From Chloroflexota bacterium (GTDB lineage: Bacteria; Chloroflexota; Anaerolineae; Anaerolineales; Anaerolineaceae), in the NCBI GenBank assembly GCA_029265085.1, contig JAJUJY010000205.1:1-6793 (forward strand): DNA of 6,793 nt, read 5' to 3'. A program made the translations under genes and the position numbers. The notes below the pieces were generated by a model. That model was not told the origin of the DNA and made no database searches. It was given only the letters and a program-made list of their open reading frames with translations. Positions 1 to 6,057 of the stretch are shown piece after piece; position 1 is the first letter of the stretch; each line of letters opens with the position of its first letter.

Positions 1-558
1 AGCCTGGGCGATGTCATTCGGGCAAAACCGTGGCGAGCTGGTTGGGCAGCACGCACTCAGGCTCGTCTGCAGGTGCAAAATCACCAGCGGAGTATGGATG
101 GGCTGCTGGATTTGCGCGCAGCCGTACAGAATGCAGTGGAACATTCAGCCGTGTTGGATGAGCGCGTCCGCAAGGCCGTTTTAGACCGTTTGGCGAATTT
201 ACCTGTCGGCGACCGGGTTTGCCATCTGGATTTTCACCCCTGGAATGTGATGCAGGCCGGCCAGGGTTGGACGGTGATCGATTGGGCGAATGTGCGGCTG
301 GGTGATCCGTGTGCGGATGTAGCCCGGTCTTTATTGTTGATTTATGTCACGGAACAAATGAAACCAGCCTGGGTGATGCGCCTGTTGGTGCGCTGGTTTT
401 ACGCTGCTTATCAGCGAGAATATATCCGCCTCACCGGCGTGGACTGGCAAAAAGTGCTCGACTGGCTGCCGGTGATGGCCGCAGCTCGCACAAGCGAAGG
501 AATTGCCGATCAGCAGGAACAATTAATCGCTCTGGCGAAAGCGCTGCTGGTGCATTAA
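1..558 (+). CDS. APH-family phosphotransferase (aminoglycoside/choline kinase-like), 5' end outside window
   Basis: This is the C-terminal 185 residues of a small-molecule kinase; the frame is open from base 1, so the true start lies upstream and the GTG at 73 is an internal codon. The catalytic-loop motif HLDFHPWN (bases 223-246) fits the Brenner signature HxDxxxxN of the APH superfamily. The metal-binding segment VIDWANVRLGDP follows about 20 residues later, and the DVA after it matches the usual D-x-A. The family transfers phosphate from ATP to a hydroxyl on aminoglycosides, choline, homoserine, fructosamine and similar compounds. The N-lobe and part of the substrate pocket are missing, so the substrate cannot be named and a resistance role should not be assumed. 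The gene ends with TAA and is convergent with the DUF1059 gene, sharing the hairpin at 599-630. Confidence 0.88.
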   Translation, partial: SLGDVIRAKPWRAGWAARTQARLQVQNHQRSMDGLLDLRAAVQNAVEHSAVLDERVRKAVLDRLANLPVGDRVCHLDFHPWNVMQAGQGWTVIDWANVRLGDPCADVARSLLLIYVTEQMKPAWVMRLLVRWFYAAYQREYIRLTGVDWQKVLDWLPVMAAARTSEGIADQQEQLIALAKALLVH

Positions 559-598
559 GTCCGCTTGGGTACCATTGGTTTCCCTGGCAGAATATAAA

Positions 599-630
599 TT
601 GAACCCCTGCCGAAGAGTGCAGGGGTTCAA
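599..630. terminator. Perfect 12-bp hairpin between convergent genes, probable shared terminator
   Basis: The arms at 599-610 and 619-630 are exact reverse complements (TTGAACCCCTGC and GCAGGGGTTCAA), with an 8-base loop. It lies 40 bases after the kinase stop and 21 bases after the DUF1059 stop. On the - strand the stem is followed by TTTATATT, a modest U-tract, so it looks best as the intrinsic terminator of the DUF1059 gene. On the + strand no U-run follows, so any stop of the kinase mRNA there would be weaker. Confidence 0.75.
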
Positions 631-651
631 CGCATCAACGCTGATCATTTA

Positions 652-849
652 TTAAGCCGCTTGGACGATCTTGCTTTCGATCATCTTTTCCATCTCCGCC
701 ATTTGAGCTGGAGTTGACATTGACATGAGCATTTGTAAATGCACTTCTTTGGCATGTTCCATCGCTTTTTGCTTCATCTCTTCGACAGTGGAAGCTGTAA
801 TGATGTGATTGCAGTCCATGCCTAAATCACGACAGGCAAGTTTAAGCAT
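652..849 (-). CDS. DUF1059 family small protein
   Basis: This gene encodes a 65-residue cytoplasmic protein of unknown function. The N-terminal CRDLGMDCNHIITA segment, followed by a helical EEMKQKAMEHAKEVH, is the recognisable DUF1059 core with its two conserved cysteines. I chose the ATG at 849-847 because GGAAAGG at 865-859 sits 9 bases upstream as a ribosome site; the longer in-frame starts at 867, 858 and 855 overlap that site or lie too close to it. The C-terminal half is unusually rich in methionine (10 Met in 65 residues, including a QMLMSMS stretch). There is no signal peptide or membrane segment. It stands alone, with a promoter-like sequence upstream at 920-947 and a strong hairpin after its stop. 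The family role is unknown and the neighbours do not suggest one. Confidence 0.82.
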   Translation of the reverse strand: MLKLACRDLGMDCNHIITASTVEEMKQKAMEHAKEVHLQMLMSMSTPAQMAEMEKMIESKIVQAA

Positions 850-919
850 TTTCATCATCCTTTCCATGACAAACTAAATTGAGTTGTTAGGGGAACGGTA
901 GAGCGTAGTAATTAATATA

Positions 920-947
920 ATTATAATCCAAATTATCCTAAATACAA
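920..947 (-). promoter_or_regulatory. Sigma70-type promoter candidate for the DUF1059 gene
   Basis: Read on the - strand, TTGTAT (947-942) is followed after 16 bases by a perfect TATAAT (925-920). Transcription would start near 913 and leave a leader of about 63 bases before the ATG at 849. The surroundings are very AT-rich, so a chance match to the -10 box is possible. Confidence 0.5.
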
Positions 948-1012
948 TCGGGAGTTATTTTCTTGCATCACGGTTAATTGTAAATATTAATCGTACGGAA
1001 ACCAGGGTTTAC

Positions 1013-1042
1013 CTATCCTATTTCAGACAGAATAGGGGATAG
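1013..1042 (-). terminator. Imperfect hairpin downstream of the GGDEF-EAL gene
   Basis: CTATCCTATT (1013-1022) pairs with AATAGGGGATAG (1031-1042) apart from a two-base GG bulge, giving a 10-bp interrupted stem with an 8-base loop. It lies 37 bases after the TAA of the diguanylate cyclase/phosphodiesterase gene. No U-tract follows on the - strand, so it is a weak candidate for a terminator or a 3'-end stabilising structure. Confidence 0.3.
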
Positions 1043-1078
1043 AGAATAAGATCAACCACAACAGCTTTCAAGAAGCGG

Positions 1079-2704
1079 TTACACTCTGGCGAGGCTGAGT
1101 GATTTTAGCAGATTTTCCAGCGATTCCTGGTCCATCGGTTTATAGAGCAGGAACCCTTGCCCTGAATTGCAGTCCGCTTCTTTTAACCAATGCAGCTGCT
1201 CCAAGGTTTCAATGCCTTCGGCAATGGTCTCCATGCCCAGGTCGTGCGCCAGGGTAATGATGGCCTGGATGATTTCTGTGCCGGATTCCTGTGTGCCGAT
1301 ACGATTGGTAAAGGAACGGTCGATTTTGATCGCATTGATTGGAAAGCGCTGCAGGTATGAAAGCGAGGAATAGCCGGTACCAAAATCGTCAATTTGAATT
1401 TGAATACCAAGATTGCGCAGGTAGTTCAATAAATTGATCGTATTTTCGCCATCCTCCAGGAACATCCCTTCGGTCAGTTCCAGTTTCAAGCTGGAGGCGG
1501 GCAGGCCAGTCTGGTCCAGTGCATTAACCAGCGTGTCCAACAGGTTGGGATTTTGAATGGTCACCGCTGATAGGTTTATGCTGATGGTGTACGCTGGATC
1601 GAGCGGATAGCGATCCTGCCAATGCTTAATTTGTTGGACGGCATTTTCGATCACCCAAAAGTCGATCAGTTGAATCAGGCCAGTTTCCACAGCCAGCGGC
1701 ATAAATTCAGCTGGCAGTACCATACCGTGCGTAGGGGTAATCCAACGAATGAGGGCTTCAAAGCCGGTGATCTGGTTGGTTTTCAGGGAGATGATCGGTT
1801 GGAAGTACAGGTGCAGTTCGCCCTGGTCAATCGCTCGGCGTAAATCACCCTCTAATTGTGCGCGATTTATGATTTGGTCGCGCAGGCTGGGAGCAAAGAC
1901 TTCATAGCAGGCTTTACCGCGGGCTTTCGCGCGGTACATGGCGATATCTGCGTCCCGCAAAATTTCTTCCGTCAGGCGGTATTCGTTATTGCCAATCACA
2001 ACGCCAATACTGGCCGAGGTAAAGACACTGCTGCCTTCCAAAACAAAGGGGTTGCGTAATTCCACCATGATCCGGTCTGCCAGTCGGATGGCTTCTGTGC
2101 GGTGATTTCTACCGGTGGACAGGATCACAAACTCATCTCCACCCAGACGGACAATATCGTCTCCGGCATGTAAAATAGCTTTCAGGATTTTGCTGACTTC
2201 TACCAAAAGCTTGTCCCCAATGCGGTGTCCAAGGCTGTCATTGATCACCTTAAAGCGATCAAGATCCATATACAGCAGGGAGAAAGTTGCCTCTTCTGCG
2301 CCGTTATTTTCGACAAGTAATTCTTCCAGTTTCTTGGTCAGCCAGGTACGGTTAAAAAGACCGGTCAATTGATCATGGTAGGCGTAATAAATTAATTGTG
2401 CTTCGGTTTTTTTCCGTGAGCTGATATCCACCAACACACCCTGCAAATATTTACCCACACCGTCTGGACGGTCTAAGATAACTGCCCGGTCGTGAACCCA
2501 GACAACCTGGTTATCCGCTCCAATTAAACGATACTCAATGCTGAGGTTGCCGCCATTTTGCATGGCAATCGCGGCCTCATCCAGTACGCGATCCCGGTCT
2601 TCAGGGTGCAGTCTGCGCGTCCAGGCATTTAAGTCGGAGATCCATTCTTCAGGCCGAACACCCAGTAATTGGAAAATTTGCGGGCTGATATAGACATTGG
2701 GCAT
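1079..2704 (-). CDS. PAS(partial)-GGDEF-EAL cyclic-di-GMP cyclase/phosphodiesterase, C-terminal half of a split receptor
   Basis: This reading frame gives 541 residues. Residues 1-97 are a PAS domain with its PAC tail but lacking the first strand. Residues 105-265 are a diguanylate cyclase domain with an intact GGDEF motif at 188-192 and metal-site D147 in YMDLDRF. The product-inhibition site is HAGD (179-182) instead of RxxD. Residues 280-535 are an EAL phosphodiesterase domain with E316 in FEALIRW, N377, ELTE at 409-412, D439-D440 in DDFGTG, K460, E496 and Q516; all usual metal and catalytic positions look present. It could therefore both make and degrade cyclic-di-GMP. The ATG at 2704 lies three bases after an in-frame TAA that ends the upstream frame. 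Only a weak GGA, 7 bases before the ATG, could serve as a ribosome site. Without that stop the two frames encode one membrane receptor. If restarted here, the product would be soluble and cut off from its sensor. Confidence 0.9.
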   Translation of the reverse strand: MPNVYISPQIFQLLGVRPEEWISDLNAWTRRLHPEDRDRVLDEAAIAMQNGGNLSIEYRLIGADNQVVWVHDRAVILDRPDGVGKYLQGVLVDISSRKKTEAQLIYYAYHDQLTGLFNRTWLTKKLEELLVENNGAEEATFSLLYMDLDRFKVINDSLGHRIGDKLLVEVSKILKAILHAGDDIVRLGGDEFVILSTGRNHRTEAIRLADRIMVELRNPFVLEGSSVFTSASIGVVIGNNEYRLTEEILRDADIAMYRAKARGKACYEVFAPSLRDQIINRAQLEGDLRRAIDQGELHLYFQPIISLKTNQITGFEALIRWITPTHGMVLPAEFMPLAVETGLIQLIDFWVIENAVQQIKHWQDRYPLDPAYTISINLSAVTIQNPNLLDTLVNALDQTGLPASSLKLELTEGMFLEDGENTINLLNYLRNLGIQIQIDDFGTGYSSLSYLQRFPINAIKIDRSFTNRIGTQESGTEIIQAIITLAHDLGMETIAEGIETLEQLHWLKEADCNSGQGFLLYKPMDQESLENLLKSLSLARV

Positions 2705-2708
2705 GTCT
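2692..2708 (-). repeat. Short hairpin directly after the interrupting stop
   Basis: Read on the - strand, AGACAT and ATGTCT form a 6-bp stem around the loop GCCCA. It begins with the last base of the TAA and buries the possible restart ATG at 2704-2702. It is short and may be due to chance, but it bears on whether re-initiation or readthrough is plausible. Confidence 0.3.
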
Positions 2709-2710
2709 TA
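2708..2710 (-). other. In-frame TAA interrupting a dCache-HAMP-PAS-GGDEF-EAL receptor gene
   Basis: The codons before it end IPAVTYITRMD. After TAA the same frame continues as DMPNVYISPQIFQLLG. Together they read as one PAS domain with exactly one residue replaced by the stop and no shift of frame. TAA is one base away from CAA, GAA, AAA, TTA, TCA, TAC and TAT, so a single substitution explains it. The combined gene would span 1079-4030 and encode 983 residues counting the stop position. Confidence 0.85.
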
Positions 2711-4030
2711 ATCCATGCGGGTGATGTATGTGACTGCGGGAATATTATCTACCAGAGCTTGTAAGCGGGCTTGAATTTCCTGGCGTTCCGCCATCTCTTT
2801 CACCAACTGCTCAGTCGTCTGGTTTAATTCCCTGGCACGGAACTGGGCGCGGTCTTCCAGTTCTTCATTGAGCCTTCTTAATTCATGTTCAATGCGCGAT
2901 CGTTGGGCAATTTCACTTTGCAGTTCGCTGGCCTGCTGGGTCAACTGGTCTGTCTGGTATTGTAGCGCCTGCGCCATATGATTAAACGCTCGGGCAACAT
3001 CATCCATTTCGCCGGGCAAGGGACGGCCAATGCGGTATTCCAGTTCTCCCTTACCGAGGCGTTCCGCACCGGCTCGCAAAACTTCGACTGGGGTCATGAT
3101 AATGATTGAGAATAATTTCCGGACGATCGGAACGATAAAAATCAAAAACAATACCATGCATAGTGTGAGAATCAGAATCGCATTGCGGCTGCCGCGGTAT
3201 ACTTCGTTGGTTAAGGTTTCTGTGATGACCACCCAGCCGGTATCCCCAATCATTTGAGAAGTTCCCAGGACCATTTTCCCCCAGGCATTGGTATATCCAC
3301 TGGTGAATGGCTCTTCGGAAGACAGTGCGGATTGAACAATAGGCTGTGCGGTGATATTGCTGCCTGGTGGTTCGGATGTATTGGTACTGTAAATTAATTG
3401 CCCTGTCTGATCTACGATATAGACATTACTGTTCTGCCCTAATTGAATATTTGAAATGGTGTCACTTAAGGTCTGAATATCGAGCCGGGCAATTAATATT
3501 TGCTCATTTGGTGCCGGGACAGCAATCACGATCAATGGCGGTTCTTGTGGGGAGAATATCGCCTTTAAAGACTGTTCTTTGCCTTGTGCCAATTCTGGGA
3601 ACAATGCTTGCGGATTTTGATCAGTTAAATTGGCTAAGAAATCATTTCCCAGTGGGGCTTTAAGAGTCTTTTGCCCATTAGCATCGATGATGATGATTTC
3701 TTTAACGGTTTCGACCTCAGAAAATAACTGGGTGAAGTTATACGGATTGGTGAAATAGGTATCGTGGTTTAAGATATGAGTAATTTTAATCAGGTCTTCA
3801 TTGATCTTGCCATACAATGCATTGGTTACATTATTTATTGTGGCATATTGGACCTGCTGCCAGGCGTTTTTCTCTTGCTGGTAAGATAAGAAACTGGCAA
3901 TTCCGATGGTCCCTAAGACGATGATAATAGAAACAACCGAAAATAAAATTCGCATTTGGAAGCGCAGACCTGAGCCGAAATACCGGAAGGAAAAGGATCT
4001 GCCTTTTTGGGTTTGAGATTCTTTGTTCAA
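2708..4030 (-). CDS. Membrane sensor half (dCache-HAMP-coiled coil-PAS start) of a split cyclic-di-GMP receptor
   Basis: This frame gives 440 residues before TAA. A basic N-terminus leads into a first membrane helix (about 28-50). A periplasmic or extracellular dCache-like sensor follows (about 51-279), with the typical SNVYIVDQTGQLIYS and GDTGWVVITETL segments. A second membrane helix (about 284-305), a HAMP linker (about 303-356), a long charged coiled coil (about 358-422) and the first 18 residues of a PAS domain complete it. No output domain remains, so alone it could bind ligand but not signal in the usual way. The TTG at 4030 is preferred because AGGAG (4042-4038) lies 7 bases upstream. 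An ATG at 4054 in the same frame has no clear ribosome site but would add only 8 residues. The sensor ligand cannot be read from the sequence; dCache domains commonly bind amino acids, other organic acids or amines. Confidence 0.87.
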   Translation of the reverse strand: MNKESQTQKGRSFSFRYFGSGLRFQMRILFSVVSIIIVLGTIGIASFLSYQQEKNAWQQVQYATINNVTNALYGKINEDLIKITHILNHDTYFTNPYNFTQLFSEVETVKEIIIIDANGQKTLKAPLGNDFLANLTDQNPQALFPELAQGKEQSLKAIFSPQEPPLIVIAVPAPNEQILIARLDIQTLSDTISNIQLGQNSNVYIVDQTGQLIYSTNTSEPPGSNITAQPIVQSALSSEEPFTSGYTNAWGKMVLGTSQMIGDTGWVVITETLTNEVYRGSRNAILILTLCMVLFLIFIVPIVRKLFSIIIMTPVEVLRAGAERLGKGELEYRIGRPLPGEMDDVARAFNHMAQALQYQTDQLTQQASELQSEIAQRSRIEHELRRLNEELEDRAQFRARELNQTTEQLVKEMAERQEIQARLQALVDNIPAVTYITRMD

Positions 4031-4161
4031 ATTCCAGCTCCTGCCCAATTCCATTAATACCAACCGCTGGCTGATGATTTGCTGCGCTGCCTGGAAGGTT
4101 CAACAATAAGATATTTTTATTGTATTCATTTTGTTGTAAAAAAGGGTACACCTTGCGAAAT

Positions 4162-4183
4162 TGCAAATGACAGTTATGCAAAT
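4162..4183. repeat. Two direct TGCAAAT repeats with 15-base period
   Basis: TGCAAAT occurs at 4162-4168 and again at 4177-4183, with a related TTGCGAAAT at 4153-4161 just beside it. They lie about 130 bases upstream of the receptor start. Spaced direct repeats in a promoter region can be regulator boxes, but the units are short and AT-rich. Confidence 0.3.
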
Positions 4184-4271
4184 TTTATGGCAACCCAATT
4201 TTATCACCGGGGGAACGGATCTATTTTACCTAAAAAAATTATTACATGGCAGTGTTTCAGGTTGGAAATTC

Positions 4272-4310
4272 ACAACCTCCACCGACTTTCCCAAGCTCAA
4301 TGGAGGTTGT
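4272..4310 (-). terminator. 10-bp hairpin downstream of mscL, probable terminator
   Basis: ACAACCTCCA (4272-4281) and TGGAGGTTGT (4301-4310) are exact reverse complements. The 19-base interior can add further pairs (GACTT against AAGCTC with one bulge), making a longer rod. It lies 27 bases after the mscL stop. The bases after the stem on the - strand are GAATTTCC, with a seven-T run only 36 bases further on, so it is not a textbook intrinsic terminator. Confidence 0.5.
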
Positions 4311-4337
4311 ATTACGAAAATGTTTGGTTATGACTTT

Positions 4338-4775
4338 TTAATCCACTTGTGAGGTGCAGTTGGGGCAGCGGGTGGCTTTGAGCGGGATTGCGCTTAAGCA
4401 GTACGGGCAATCCTTGGTGGTTGGGGCAGCCGGGATTGGAGCGGGTTTTCGGTTCATGCGATTTACTGCCCGGATTACAAGGAATATGGCAAACGCCACG
4501 ATGATGAAGTCGATAATATTATTTAGGAAAAGACCGTAATTAATCGTAGGCGCGCCGGCAGCCTGGGCATCCGCCAGGGTTGCATAGGACGTTTGAGAAA
4601 GATTGATAAATAGATTTGAGAAATCGACCTTGCCTAATAAAAGGCCAATGGGCGGCATGAGAATATCGCTGACAAATGAGCTAACGATTTTACCAAAGGC
4701 ACCGCCAATGATGATGCCGATTGCCAGGTCGAGCACGTTTCCGCGCATGATGAATTCTTTAAACTCTTTGAACAT
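4338..4775 (-). CDS. mscL: Large-conductance mechanosensitive channel MscL with C-terminal zinc ribbon
   Basis: The 145-residue protein begins [20 protein letters not shown], the conserved amphipathic N-terminus and start of the pore helix of MscL. Membrane helix 1 spans about 14-44 and helix 2 about 80-104, joined by a periplasmic loop. MscL forms a homopentameric pore in the inner membrane that opens under high tension to release solutes on sudden osmotic downshock. After helix 2 the usual cytoplasmic helical bundle is replaced by a proline/alanine linker and a CxxC-x10-CxxC zinc ribbon (C123, C126, C137, C140). The ATG at 4775 has an ideal AGGAGG site five bases upstream. The GNAT gene ends 17 bases before this ATG, so the two are probably co-transcribed. 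The family call is secure; what the ribbon does is unknown. Confidence 0.95.
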   Translation of the reverse strand: MFKEFKEFIMRGNVLDLAIGIIIGGAFGKIVSSFVSDILMPPIGLLLGKVDFSNLFINLSQTSYATLADAQAAGAPTINYGLFLNNIIDFIIVAFAIFLVIRAVNRMNRKPAPIPAAPTTKDCPYCLSAIPLKATRCPNCTSQVD

Positions 4776-4792
4776 AGTTTCCTCCTGTCAGG

Positions 4793-5263
4793 TTAATACG
4801 GCCGAACTACATAAATCAAAATTTCACCGCTGGGGTGAAATCCTTCGCGAAGATAAAATGGGATGCTGTCTTTGCTGGGCCACAAAAAAAGCAGTTCAAG
4901 ATCGGTTTCTTCTTTTGCCCACTGCTGCACACAGCGAATGAGGTTTCCGCCAATGCCCCGGTTTTGAAATTCTTGCCGCGTGTATACATTGGTCACATAA
5001 CCAATGCTGGCATGCAGCCGGCCTGGCCGGGGAACTTTTTGAACCAGTTCTATATAAATATTGCTTATGATGAAACCATTTTCTTCGGCAATCCAGATTG
5101 TCCAACGGCCGGAAGAAAGGGCTTCATTTAAAAAATCTATGCAGGCTTTAAGAAAATCGCTTTTTAGCTCCTCGGTTTGAATATGATCATGGTGAGCGCG
5201 AAAATCCCAGCGCATTTCAGCCAGCTGGGGGATGTCGGTTATGGCTGCAAGGCGATATTCCAT
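4793..5263 (-). CDS. GNAT family N-acetyltransferase (upstream of mscL)
   Basis: This gene encodes a 156-residue cytoplasmic acetyltransferase. It starts with the DIPQLAEMR helix common to GNAT proteins. The acetyl-CoA binding motif A is TNVYTRQEFQNRGIGGNLI, with the Q-x-x-G-x-G signature at residues 100-105. A motif B-like segment, SIPFYLREGF, lies near 133-142. I chose the ATG at 5263 because GGAG (5273-5270) is six bases upstream; a TTG at 5275 would add four residues but overlaps that site. The acyl acceptor cannot be deduced from the sequence. It is probably the first gene of a bicistron with mscL, although GNAT genes occur beside many kinds of genes and a functional link is not established. 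A 24-bp interrupted palindrome covers the region just upstream and may regulate the pair. Confidence 0.88.
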   Translation of the reverse strand: MEYRLAAITDIPQLAEMRWDFRAHHDHIQTEELKSDFLKACIDFLNEALSSGRWTIWIAEENGFIISNIYIELVQKVPRPGRLHASIGYVTNVYTRQEFQNRGIGGNLIRCVQQWAKEETDLELLFLWPSKDSIPFYLREGFHPSGEILIYVVRPY

Positions 5264-5272
5264 ACAGTTCTC

Positions 5273-5296
5273 CAATGCAGTAATATTACATTATTG
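5273..5296. promoter_or_regulatory. 24-bp interrupted palindrome upstream of GNAT-mscL, possible operator
   Basis: A perfect 10-bp palindrome GTAATATTAC (5280-5289) is flanked at equal distance by CAAT (5273-5276) and ATTG (5293-5296). This gives a dyad with 9 of 12 half-site positions matched. It abuts the ribosome site of the GNAT gene, a position typical of repressor operators. No clear -35/-10 pair could be assigned around it. Confidence 0.35.
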
Positions 5297-5329
5297 ATCC
5301 AAATTTCGACAGCAAAAAAGGGTTCAAAT

Positions 5330-6001
5330 TTACCAGATGAATGGAATTAATTTAAAGCGAACCCGCCGGGAATAATCAACATAGCCCGGGAGCTCACGTT
5401 GGAGCAGTTGATCTTCCAGGGATGTTCGAATACAGAGTAAAACAATGCCAAGCACGGCAGGAATGAAAGCCCAAAGTGAATCCAGCAATAACGGGATGGA
5501 TGGGAGCATGATCAGCGAGCCAAGGTAGCCTGGGTGGCGGACAATCTGGTATGGCCCATCCGTGACCACTGTATGGCCGCGGTCGGTTTGTATGCGGACA
5601 TAGGTGGAAAAGAAGCGGTTGGTAATCATTGCCCAACTGCCCAGCCCAAAGCCAACCACCACACCCATGCCGCCAAGCCAGGCCAGCCAACCAGGCAGGG
5701 GAGATGTCCAGTTATACCGAAAATCGAGACCAGCTACCAGGAGACTGCCCAGGAGGCCGAAAATCATCATTGTTGGAGATAAAATCCGGTCCCATTGGGG
5801 GACGTTTTCTGCAATTTTTCCGCGTTCTTCGGCAAGGTCGGTGCCGCGCGGCACCAGGATGAGCGCGTTGGTGGCAATCATCATCAAATAGAGGATCAGG
5901 AATACCCAGGCGCCAGCCCAGGCGATGGTGCTTGCAGAGAAGAACAGGATCAGCGCCATAAGCAGAATAAATGCAGCCAATTGAACAACCCGGCGTGTCA
6001 T
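5330..6001 (-). CDS. ICMT/PEMT-like integral membrane methyltransferase
   Basis: This 223-residue polytopic membrane protein has hydrophobic segments near 6-28, 30-50, 76-93, 105-127 and 160-190. The C-terminal signature GPYQIVRHPGYLG (149-161), followed by E196-D197, GY (206-207) and a basic-rich end, is that of the isoprenylcysteine carboxyl methyltransferase and phospholipid methyltransferase group. These enzymes use S-adenosylmethionine, and the RHP and E segments help bind that cofactor. In bacteria without prenylated proteins the substrate is generally unknown; a lipid or small hydrophobic molecule is the reasonable guess. The ATG at 6001 has an excellent AGGAGGT site 6 bases upstream. 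The gene is separated from the GNAT gene before it by 56 bases that contain a TATAAT box, so it may have its own promoter. Confidence 0.88.
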   Translation of the reverse strand: MTRRVVQLAAFILLMALILFFSASTIAWAGAWVFLILYLMMIATNALILVPRGTDLAEERGKIAENVPQWDRILSPTMMIFGLLGSLLVAGLDFRYNWTSPLPGWLAWLGGMGVVVGFGLGSWAMITNRFFSTYVRIQTDRGHTVVTDGPYQIVRHPGYLGSLIMLPSIPLLLDSLWAFIPAVLGIVLLCIRTSLEDQLLQRELPGYVDYSRRVRFKLIPFIW

Positions 6002-6029
6002 TTCGGCACCTCCTGAATCGATTTATTTC

Positions 6030-6035
6030 ATTATA
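6030..6035 (-). promoter_or_regulatory. TATAAT -10 box candidate for the methyltransferase gene
   Basis: The - strand reads ACTGTATAATG here, a perfect -10 consensus placed 29 bases before the ATG at 6001. The expected -35 position has only AAACAA at 17-base spacing; a better TTGAAA lies at 20 bases, which is too far. It is a plausible but incomplete promoter. Confidence 0.4.
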
Positions 6036-6057
6036 CAGTTGGTATGATGGGCTTGTT

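Larger units (their letters stand above)
4031..4337. other. Non-coding region between mscL and the receptor gene
   Basis: I see no convincing gene in these 307 bases. In - strand order it holds the hairpin after mscL (4272-4310), a run of seven T (4235-4229), the paired TGCAAAT repeats (4162-4183), a 6-bp AT-rich hairpin (arms 4104-4109 and 4117-4122) and the ribosome site at 4042-4038. A TACAAT box at 4124-4119 could be a -10 element about 80 bases before the start codon, but no good -35 box accompanies it. Confidence 0.5.

Noticed and set aside
73..558. Taking the GTG at 73 as the start of a complete short kinase
   Set aside because: The same frame is open back to base 1 and encodes residues fitting the APH fold (SLGDVIRAKPWR), so the gene is cut by the window edge.
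999..1010. AAACC-AG-GGTTT palindrome as a second terminator after the receptor gene
   Set aside because: The two-base interior is too small for a normal hairpin loop and no U-tract follows.
1167..2372. Several 67-85 residue + strand reading frames opposite the GGDEF-EAL gene
   Set aside because: They lie antisense to a strongly conserved coding region, have no recognisable domains and look like shadow frames.
2690..2725. Programmed frameshift between the two receptor halves
   Set aside because: Both halves are in the same frame; the break is a single stop codon, so no frame change is needed.
3367..3663. 98-residue + strand frame opposite the sensor domain
   Set aside because: Antisense to the dCache sensor coding region, with no domain match and no convincing ribosome site.
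890..4218. Shared 9-mer GGGGAACGG at 890-898 and 4210-4218, both in leaders of - strand genes
   Set aside because: A 9-base match between two stretches of 200-300 bases is expected by chance fairly often, and the flanks do not match.
3831..4333. Overlapping frames on both strands in and around the mscL-receptor gap (4079-4333 and 4161-4352 on +, 3831-4181 on -)
   Set aside because: Their translations have irregular composition and no family features, and the region better fits leader, hairpin and promoter sequence.
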